Assembly (NCBI GenBank): GCA_042095135.1
Contig: JBELBV010000006.1
Span: 1 to 64,000 of the forward strand
Reading direction: 5' to 3'
DNA from: UA16 sp042095135
GTDB taxonomy: Bacteria > Bacteroidota > Bacteroidia > Flavobacteriales_D > Sanyastnellaceae
Length of the DNA stretch: 64,000 nucleotides
Shown: piece by piece, positions 58,621 through 64,000 of the stretch
How the letters are laid out: every line of letters begins with the position of its first letter
How positions within the stretch are numbered: position 1 is the stretch's first letter
Program-made: the position numbers and the translations under genes
Notes under the pieces: model-generated
The model's database searches: none
Seen by the model: the letters and a program-made list of their open reading frames with translations, nothing else
Told to the model about the DNA's origin: nothing

Positions 58621-59178
58621 TTATTCACCGACCACCACCTTCGCGTAGCGAATCACGGCATCGTTCAGTTTGTAACCGGCTTCCACCACATCCACCACTT
58701 TGCCGCTGAGTTCGGGCGAGGGAATGCGGGTAATCGCTTCATGGATATCCACGTCAAAGGCGTCACCCGGTTGGACCTCTAATTGCTCGACGCCTTGGGC
58801 CTTGAGGATTTGCTTGAGCTTGTTGTGGATGAGCTGCTGGCCTTCTTTCAATCCGTTGACGTCTTCCGAATCAGCAGCGGCTGTTTGCGCGCGTTCGAAA
58901 TCGTCCAACACCGGTAGCAAGCTTTCCAACACGTCTTTCGAGGCGTTGCGGATCAGGTCGCCGCGTTCGCGCATCGTACGCTTTCGGAAATTGTCAAACT
59001 CGGCATACAACCGCAGGTAGCGGTCCTGCCAATCCGTCTGTTCTTCCTGCCCGTCCGAGGTGCTTTCCCCTTCAGCCTGCTCCTCAGTAACCGCGTCAAC
59101 CTGGGATTGCTCCTCGGCTGCTTGTGCTTGGGTTTCCGCTTGGTTCGCGGTGGTCTCTTCCACGTTCGACGTATTCAT
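58621..59178 (-). CDS. grpE: GrpE nucleotide-exchange factor
   Basis: 185 residues from MNTSNVEETTANQ; a Met 23 codons upstream is possible but unlikely. An acidic, Gln/Glu-rich N-terminus (1-55) precedes the long helix (DRYLRLYAEFDNFRKRTMRER) and the C-terminal beta-wing (VEQLEVQPGDAFDVDIHEAITRIP). Exchanges ADP on DnaK. Eight bases upstream of dnaJ and clearly co-transcribed. Confidence 0.96.
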   Translation of the reverse strand: MNTSNVEETTANQAETQAQAAEEQSQVDAVTEEQAEGESTSDGQEEQTDWQDRYLRLYAEFDNFRKRTMRERGDLIRNASKDVLESLLPVLDDFERAQTAAADSEDVNGLKEGQQLIHNKLKQILKAQGVEQLEVQPGDAFDVDIHEAITRIPSPELSGKVVDVVEAGYKLNDAVIRYAKVVVGE

Positions 59179-59265
59179 GTCTGGGGTACTTTCCTTGATT
59201 TGCTTCACCCTGTCCAAATCCAATGCCACACTGCAGCAACCGGACAACCTGTCAGGTCAACCGGA

Positions 59266-59823
59266 TCAGAAGGATTTGACGTGCTTGTCGATTTGTCGGT
59301 GCAATTCGAATCCGCGCAGGTTCTTGCCCACAATCACCCCATTCTCATCTATGAGGAAACTCATAGGGATGGAATTGACACCATACATGGCGGCCGCTTC
59401 GCTTTGCCAGCGTTTGAGGTCGGAGACGTGCCATTTCCAATCGAGTTGGTCTTGAGCGATAGCCGACTCCCAGCGGGCCACGTCGCTGTCCAAGGACACG
59501 CTGAACACTTCGAAGCCGTCGGCTGATTTGAATTTGGCCTTTTTGTACTTGTTGTACGCGTTGACCACGTTTGGGTTTTCCCGGCGGCACGGGCCGCACC
59601 ACGAGGCCCAGAAATCTACGAGCACCAAGCTGCCGCGCAGGTCGCTCAACTTCATGGTCTTGCCTTTGGGGTTGGAAAGGGCGATCTCCGGAGCGGTGTC
59701 GCCGATGGCCGTTCCGACCTTGTTCGTTGGAATTACAGCAGCGGAATCGGGCGCCTCAACGGGCGATGCAAAAAAGATCGCAGCAGCGAGCGCCAAGGAC
59801 CCGAGGGTGGTTTTCAAAATCAT
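59266..59823 (-). CDS. TlpA-family thiol-disulfide oxidoreductase
   Basis: 185 residues with an N-terminal signal peptide (about 1-24, ending VEA). The thioredoxin fold has active site WCGPC in VDFWASWCGPCRRENPNVV and cis-Pro in NSIPMSFLI. It lacks the DUF4369-like N domain of the protein at 5175-6434, with which it shares long nearly identical stretches. Probably periplasmic. A weak -7 variant lies four bases before its ATG. Confidence 0.9.
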   Translation of the reverse strand: MILKTTLGSLALAAAIFFASPVEAPDSAAVIPTNKVGTAIGDTAPEIALSNPKGKTMKLSDLRGSLVLVDFWASWCGPCRRENPNVVNAYNKYKKAKFKSADGFEVFSVSLDSDVARWESAIAQDQLDWKWHVSDLKRWQSEAAAMYGVNSIPMSFLIDENGVIVGKNLRGFELHRQIDKHVKSF

Positions 59824-59840
59824 GAAGGCAATTTACGCAA

Positions 59841-61151
59841 TCAATCGACCCGTTCAATGCGGGCACCCAGCGCTTTTAACCTTCCTTCGATGTCTTGGTA
59901 ACCGCGGTCGATCTGGCCGATGTTGTGGATCACCGATTGGCCCTCGGCCGAGAGCGCTGCAATGAGGAGTGAAACCCCGGCACGGATGTCGGGCGACGTC
60001 ATGGTCACGCCGCGAAGCGGACTCTTGCGGTCCATGCCAATGACGGTGGCGCGGTGCGGGTCGCACAGAATTATTTGTGCCCCCATGTCGATGAGCTTAT
60101 CCGTGAAGAATAGACGGCTCTCAAACATTTTTTGGTGGATCAGCACGCTGCCTTTGGCTTGCGTGGCGGTCACCAACACGATGGACAACAAATCCGGCGT
60201 GAAACCCGGCCACGGTGCGTCCGACACGGTGAGGATGGAGCCGTCGATGAAGGTTTCGATTTCGTAGGAATCTTGCGCAGGCACAAAAATGTCGTCGCCA
60301 CGGCGCTCGAGTTGAATGCCGAGTTTTTGGAACACCTTGGGGATGACGCCGAGCTCGTCATATGCCACATCCTTGATGGTGATGTCACTCTGCGTCATGG
60401 CCGCCAAGCCGATGAAACTGCCGATCTCAATCATGTCGGGCAGGCATCGGTGGTCCGTTCCGCCGAGTGAGTCGACGCCTTCGATGGTTAGCAGGTTGGA
60501 GCCGATGCCACTGATCTTGCCGCCCATCCTGTTGATCATTTTGCAGAGCTGCTGCAGATAGGGCTCGCACGCTGCGTTATAAATGCTCGTAGTCCCTTGA
60601 GCCATGCACGCCGCCATGACAATGTTGGCGGTGCCGGTGACCGACGCTTCATCGAGCAGCATGTTGGCACCCTTGAGTCCATTGGGTGCACTGGCTTGGA
60701 AAAAACCGGTTTTACCGTCGTAGGTAAAGGTCGCACCGAGCGTTTCAAACCCGATAAAGTGGGTGTCCATGCGGCGGCGCCCGATCTTGTCGCCACCTGG
60801 CTTTGGGAGTGCGCCCACACCAAAACGCGCCAGCAATGGCCCCAAAATCATGGTCGAGCCTCGCAGGGATCCGCCCTTCTGCCTGAATTCTTCGGTGCTG
60901 AAGTAGTCCAGGTTGACGTCGTCCGCTTGGAAGCGGTAAGCTCCTGGTCCTTTGCGTTGGATTTTGACGCCCATGCTCGCCAGCAAGTCAATCAACTTGT
61001 TGACATCGACAATATCGGGGAGGTTCGAAATGGTAACCGGTTCCGCCGTCAAGAGCACCGCACACAATATCTGCAGCGCCTCATTCTTGGCTCCTTGCGG
61101 GATGACTTCACCGGACAGCCGCTTCCCTCCTTCTATGATAAAACTGGACAT
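59841..61151 (-). CDS. murA: UDP-N-acetylglucosamine 1-carboxyvinyltransferase, Cys-to-Asp type
   Basis: 436 residues from MSSFIIEGGKRL. First committed step of peptidoglycan synthesis. The catalytic loop reads KPGGDKIGRRRMDTH, with Asp121 where E. coli MurA has Cys115, the residue alkylated by fosfomycin; Asp enzymes are naturally fosfomycin-tolerant. Other landmarks are GAKNEALQI near residue 22 and RAGVSLLIAAL near the C-terminus. DUF4290 gene lies upstream on the same strand, a pairing I recall from Bacteroidota. Confidence 0.97.
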   Translation of the reverse strand: MSSFIIEGGKRLSGEVIPQGAKNEALQILCAVLLTAEPVTISNLPDIVDVNKLIDLLASMGVKIQRKGPGAYRFQADDVNLDYFSTEEFRQKGGSLRGSTMILGPLLARFGVGALPKPGGDKIGRRRMDTHFIGFETLGATFTYDGKTGFFQASAPNGLKGANMLLDEASVTGTANIVMAACMAQGTTSIYNAACEPYLQQLCKMINRMGGKISGIGSNLLTIEGVDSLGGTDHRCLPDMIEIGSFIGLAAMTQSDITIKDVAYDELGVIPKVFQKLGIQLERRGDDIFVPAQDSYEIETFIDGSILTVSDAPWPGFTPDLLSIVLVTATQAKGSVLIHQKMFESRLFFTDKLIDMGAQIILCDPHRATVIGMDRKSPLRGVTMTSPDIRAGVSLLIAALSAEGQSVIHNIGQIDRGYQDIEGRLKALGARIERVD

Positions 61152-61300
61152 GGTCGTTTCGATTGACAGTTCGCAGCACACAAAACGAATGGATCATTGC
61201 CTCGCCCGTTGCCGCCTTTCGAAATAACGGCGCAAGGTCGCCCTGCCGTCTGTTCGACGGAAAACTTTTCAACCCCAAAAATTGGAATGCCCCGGGGCGT

Positions 61301-61924
61301 CTAGCGCTTGCGCTTTTTGCCGCGGTGGCGATCGAGTGCGTCGCTCGTCTTGCGCTTGCTCTTTAAGATCTCAGCCGAGCTCACGAGCTCAGCATCTTCA
61401 GGCAAGGTCAGCGCGCCTTCACTCATCTCTTTGATTTGCTCGCGGATGAGGGAATTCTCAACTGTGCTCTTATTCCACGTCAAGAAGTGACGCTTCATCA
61501 AGTTGCCGACGGTAATGACCAGAGCAGCTTTCTCCTCTCCTTCTTCGTAGGTCTTGGCCTTTTCAATGAGGTCGCGTGTCAATTGGCCATAGTGCCCCAA
61601 GCGCGACATCGCACCGGGATAATTCAATCGGCCGGGTGCCTCTGAGCGGCTCTCGGGCGTTGGGCGTTCCACCGGGCAGTCGACGTCCAAGTCGAATCCT
61701 GCCATGAGGAACAACTGGCCCCACAATTTTTTCTGCACCTCATCCGCGTCCCCTTCTTGAGCGACGACGGAACCCATGACGCTGACGATGGCCGCTGCGC
61801 ATTTATTGCGCTCCTCTTTGTCGGCGATGGATTTCAGATGATCGACCATCTCCTGGATGGTGCGACCGTATTCCGGGATGACCAAATCCCGGCGGGTGCT
61901 GTTGTAGGTCATTTCAACTAACAT
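61301..61924 (-). CDS. DUF4290 domain protein
   Basis: 207 residues. Conserved DUF4290 segments are MTYNSTRRDLVIPEYGRTIQEM, ERNKCAAAIV, LWGQLFLMAGFDLDVD and FLTWNKSTVEN. The C-terminus is a Lys/Arg tail (SKRKTSDALDRHRGKKRKR). Function unknown; the family is limited to Bacteroidota. The 149 bases downstream before murA hold no gene; a GCCCCGGGGC palindrome at 61289-61298 next to the stop may contribute to a weak terminator. Confidence 0.9.
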   Translation of the reverse strand: MLVEMTYNSTRRDLVIPEYGRTIQEMVDHLKSIADKEERNKCAAAIVSVMGSVVAQEGDADEVQKKLWGQLFLMAGFDLDVDCPVERPTPESRSEAPGRLNYPGAMSRLGHYGQLTRDLIEKAKTYEEGEEKAALVITVGNLMKRHFLTWNKSTVENSLIREQIKEMSEGALTLPEDAELVSSAEILKSKRKTSDALDRHRGKKRKR

Positions 61925-61928
61925 GCGG

Positions 61929-61936
61929 TAAAGGTA
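61929..61936 (-). promoter_or_regulatory. -7-like element TACCTTTA before the DUF4290 gene
   Basis: One mismatch (final A) from TAnnTTTG on the minus strand, ending four bases before the ATG at 61924. Confidence 0.38.
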
Positions 61937-61951
61937 TGGAAACCCCTACAG

Positions 61952-62569
61952 TTAGCAGACAAGCAGGCTTTCCGATTGCACAAACGACCGGGCTTCGGTT
62001 TGTATGCGCATCCAAAATAGCGCGAATGGCGCTTCGAGGCCGTCGAATCCAGCCGCATCCGCCGCTTCGAACAACCGGTGCAACGGGCTGGTGGTCTGGA
62101 GGCGTTGCTCGAGCCGCGCATCCATCGAGCGGCACACATCAAGCATACCCTCTCGTGACCCGTACTGCACGAGCCAATCGTGTGCTACCATGGCGCGGAG
62201 GAACCGTTGGCTGCGGGCAGGCATTTCAACCGTGCGGTTGAGCAAGTCGTTCTGCGCAGCGTCCGCGAACTCCCGGAGGGATGTCTCTGGGTGGAGTCGG
62301 GCGAAATTCTTCGCCAAAAAGTGGTCGTACAGCAAGTCCACGCCGACGCCGGAAAACCGACCAAGCACCGGCCGAATCGCTGCCCGGGCCGCCCGAGCCT
62401 CGGGAGCTGTATCGGCATAAGAATCAATCCAACGGTGCAGCACAACGCCGTTGGCGATGGGCGCTGCATAGGCCTTGAACGGGTCGCCTTTGACGGCGTC
62501 GCCGATGAAGTTGCCCAGGCGCAAATCCGAATCCCCTCCACTCAATACCAAGTGCGCCAAGTAGTTCAT
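61952..62569 (-). CDS. acpH: Acyl-carrier-protein phosphodiesterase-like protein (AcpH/DUF479)
   Basis: 205 residues from MNYLAHLVLSG, the usual start of the family; the upstream in-frame codons are excluded. Removes 4'-phosphopantetheine from acyl carrier protein in E. coli. HD-like metal residues are seen in AHLVLSGGD, GNFIGDAVKGD, HRWIDSYAD and DLLYDHFLAKNF. A GATGTTTG element, one mismatch from TAnnTTTG, ends four bases before ATG. Divergent from tRNA-Gly. Confidence 0.88.
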   Translation of the reverse strand: MNYLAHLVLSGGDSDLRLGNFIGDAVKGDPFKAYAAPIANGVVLHRWIDSYADTAPEARAARAAIRPVLGRFSGVGVDLLYDHFLAKNFARLHPETSLREFADAAQNDLLNRTVEMPARSQRFLRAMVAHDWLVQYGSREGMLDVCRSMDARLEQRLQTTSPLHRLFEAADAAGFDGLEAPFALFWMRIQTEARSFVQSESLLVC

Positions 62570-62619
62570 GCGGCAAACATCGAAAATTCGCGGCGAACCC
62601 AAAGATTTTTAGGGAATGC

Positions 62620-62651
62620 TTTGGGGCAAAGGAATGTCTTGCGTAATTTTG
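62620..62651 (+). promoter_or_regulatory. tRNA-Gly promoter, TTTG-N20-TAATTTTG
   Basis: TTTG at 62620-62623, 20 bases, exact TAATTTTG at 62644-62651, about 34 bases before the tRNA. A near-perfect Bacteroidota consensus promoter. Confidence 0.82.
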
Positions 62652-62685
62652 CCGTCCGCTTTGTTTCAAAGGAAACAGCGCACAA

Positions 62686-62758
62686 GCGAGAATAGCTCAG
62701 TTGGTAGAGCACAACCTTGCCAAGGTTGGGGTCGCGAGTTCGAGTCTCGTTTCTCGCT
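62686..62758 (+). tRNA. tRNA-Gly(GCC)
   Basis: 73 bases. The acceptor stem is GCGAGAA/TTCTCGC, with D-loop GCTCAGTTGGTAGAGC, anticodon arm CAACC-TTGCCAA-GGTTG (anticodon GCC) and T-arm GCGAG-TTCGAGT-CTCGT. The discriminator is T and CCA is not encoded. A strong promoter precedes it and a terminator follows. Confidence 0.97.
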
Positions 62759-62763
62759 CAACG

Positions 62764-62791
62764 AAAAGCCTTCCACTACGGGAGGCTTTTT
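62764..62791 (+). terminator. Terminator after tRNA-Gly
   Basis: Hairpin GCCTTCC/GGGAGGC (one G-T pair) with loop ACTAC, then TTTTT. It separates the tRNA from the cyclophilin gene, so read-through is likely limited. Confidence 0.8.
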
Positions 62792-62813
62792 CATTCATAG
62801 TAATCGATTCACC

Positions 62814-63245
62814 ATGCACGCAAAAATCACCACCGACCGCGGTACAATGACCGTGGAATTCTTTGAAAACGATGCACCCAATACGGTCGCGAACTTCGTC
62901 AAGCTCGCCAAAGAAGGGTTCTACGACGGCTTGAAATTTCACCGGGTCATTCCAGGATTCGTTGCCCAAGGTGGTTGCCCGCAAGGCATCGGCAGCGGCG
63001 GCCCGGGGTACAGCATCGATTGCGAATTGGACGGCGACAATCAATTCCACGACCTCGGCGTCCTTTCGATGGCGCACGCCGGGCGCAACACCGGTGGTTC
63101 GCAGTTCTTCATTGTGCACAGCCGCGAAGCGACGGCGCACCTCGACCGCAACCACACGTGCTTTGGCAAGGTCACTGAAGGACTCGACATCGTGACGCAA
63201 ATCGCCGAAGGCGACACGTTTTCGGTCGAGGTCATAGAGGACTGA
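62814..63245 (+). CDS. Peptidyl-prolyl cis-trans isomerase, cyclophilin type
   Basis: 143 residues from MHAKITTDRGTMTVEFFE. The open frame upstream passes through the tRNA and is rejected as coding. Catalytic region FHRVIPGFVAQGG with the active-site Arg, then GSQFFIVHS and CFGKVTEGLDIV, fits the compact PpiB type of cytoplasmic cyclophilin. A strong terminator follows. Confidence 0.93.
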   Translation: MHAKITTDRGTMTVEFFENDAPNTVANFVKLAKEGFYDGLKFHRVIPGFVAQGGCPQGIGSGGPGYSIDCELDGDNQFHDLGVLSMAHAGRNTGGSQFFIVHSREATAHLDRNHTCFGKVTEGLDIVTQIAEGDTFSVEVIED

Positions 63246-63265
63246 TTCGCGCTCAACGACTTGAG

Positions 63266-63292
63266 AAAAGCGGCTTCGGGCCGCTTTTTTTT
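63266..63292 (+). terminator. Terminator after the cyclophilin gene
   Basis: Stem AGCGGC/GCCGCT with loop TTCGG followed by eight T residues. Confidence 0.92.
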
Positions 63293-63325
63293 GTGACCTA
63301 CGGGGGAGGCAGTACTTTGAGCCTT

Positions 63326-64000
63326 ATGTACAATCCCACTCGGTTTGAATTCACCAATGGTTGGCTCCTGCTTACCCTACTCTTCGTGCTGATTGCATCC
63401 GGTTGTTCGATCGAAAAGCGCACCCTACTGTCCGGATTCCATTTGGAACACCGAGGGAAACCGGTGCAAGTGCATCCTACCTTATTGAACGCAGTCGATG
63501 GTATTGATTTTGCACAACACAGACGACCGGGCATGATGCACCACGTTGAACAGGCTTCAACTTCGTTGGGGCCGCTGCCGTTCAAATTGAATCCCTTGGC
63601 ACCAACACGACTCGGCGCCAGTCAAGAAATTCCAAGCGCCCTAGTCGCGTTTGAACCCGTTCTGAATACAAAGCGGCTTCAGTTGAGCCTGGAACCGGAA
63701 GAGGATTTGACTGCGATGAAACAATCTGCACAGACGAAAGCATGGACCCGGTTCGCTCTTGCCATCACGTCTGTGGTATTGGGCATGTTATGGGGAGGTG
63801 GCCCTTTTGTTGCACTTTTCGCCGGGATTTTCCTCATCTCCGCTTTCAAGTGGCGGACCATTGCGCGCAGAGAGGATTTGCTCCGGATTCAGAGCCAGAA
63901 GGAGATCAAAAAAAGCGAGCGAACCCCAAGGCAGAAATTCTTCGGAGTGTTTACGTGGCTCTTTGCCATTCCCATATCGATTGTTCTCTTCATCCTGTTT
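63326..64000 (+). CDS. Lipoprotein with two internal membrane segments, truncated by the window
   Basis: 225 residues are visible with no stop; the gene runs off the end. Read by hand: it starts MYNPTRFEFTNGWLLLTLLF, with lipobox IASGC (Cys27). The mature part (30-130) is polar and unremarkable. A hydrophobic helix appears at about residues 145-175 (FALAITSVVLGMLWGGG ... FAGIFLISAF), a charged segment follows (RREDLLRIQSQKEIKKSERT), and a second helix begins at about 205 (FGVFTWLFAIPISIVLFILF). A lipobox plus later helices is unusual; a near -7 element (TACTTTG) lies six bases before ATG. No family recognised. Confidence 0.7.
   Translation, partial: MYNPTRFEFTNGWLLLTLLFVLIASGCSIEKRTLLSGFHLEHRGKPVQVHPTLLNAVDGIDFAQHRRPGMMHHVEQASTSLGPLPFKLNPLAPTRLGASQEIPSALVAFEPVLNTKRLQLSLEPEEDLTAMKQSAQTKAWTRFALAITSVVLGMLWGGGPFVALFAGIFLISAFKWRTIARREDLLRIQSQKEIKKSERTPRQKFFGVFTWLFAIPISIVLFILF

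Noticed and set aside
62616..62813. Upstream extension of the cyclophilin frame
   Set aside because: It passes through tRNA-Gly and its terminator; the first conserved residues start at 62814.
1..64000. CRISPR arrays, prophage, transposons or a defence/biosynthetic island
   Set aside because: No repeat-spacer pattern, transposase, integrase, attachment-site duplication or cluster of unknown genes was found; gene content is core.

Overview
The window looks like chromosomal DNA from a free-living member of the Bacteroidota, probably Flavobacteriales-like, with a fairly high GC content judged by eye. This is inferred from type IX secretion (T9SS) C-terminal sorting domains on two secreted proteins, an OmpP1/FadL-type outer-membrane protein, a DUF4290 protein, GWxTD and PorE-like lipoproteins, repeated TAnnTTTG -7 promoter elements, and the absence of convincing Shine-Dalgarno sequences. 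LpxK, LpxH and HldD show a lipopolysaccharide-bearing Gram-negative cell. I saw no insertion sequence, prophage, CRISPR array or defence island; this is core chromosome.

Layout. 1-12.4 kb: a low-complexity protein fragment and an outer-membrane barrel, a zinc-ribbon-type coiled-coil protein with Nif3, LpxK, a TlpA-like lipoprotein, LpxH, a 1075-residue T9SS-secreted Asp-box propeller protein, lipoyl synthase and a putative outer-membrane protein. 12.4-18.6 kb: OsmC, a 38-residue lipoprotein found by reading the gap, RmuC, a GWxTD lipoprotein, RlmB and a PorE-like TPR/PD40/OmpA lipoprotein. 18.6-39.3 kb, all on the minus strand: the contiguous str-S10-spc-alpha supercluster from rpsL to rplQ (33 genes, including rpmD and rpmJ, which were read by hand), then carA and eno. 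39.5-45 kb: a UvrD/PcrA helicase coupled to a lipoprotein and an esterase, then a T9SS-secreted peptidylarginine-deiminase-like protein. 45-52.5 kb: a Bax-inhibitor-1 protein, FolE2 with a pterin synthase, HldD, a MerR regulator, an M23 peptidase and AlaS. 52.5-62.6 kb, minus strand: a DUF5684-like membrane protein, an operon grpE-dnaJ-ABC ATPase-ABC permease-Ppx/GppA-sigma54 activator, a TlpA thioredoxin, MurA, DUF4290 and AcpH. 62.6-64 kb: tRNA-Gly(GCC), a cyclophilin and a lipoprotein running off the end. No gene-free stretch exceeds 300 bases; the longest, 39221-39499, holds the rpsL promoter and the uvrD upstream region.

Two themes run through the window. First, many genes have a TAnnTTTG-like -7 element ending three to five bases before the start codon, most often exactly four, on both strands; this predicts leaderless mRNAs. 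Second, several proteins that bind structural zinc in other bacteria lack the cysteines here: uS14, uS4, bL36, half of the DnaJ zinc domain, and all four ligand positions of the zinc-ribbon protein. FolE2, the GTP cyclohydrolase type associated with zinc limitation, is also present. No wholly new system stood out; the best leads are the promoter/start-codon architecture, the cysteine losses, the long acidic tail on L17, and the pairing of FolE2 with a eukaryote-like pterin synthase.
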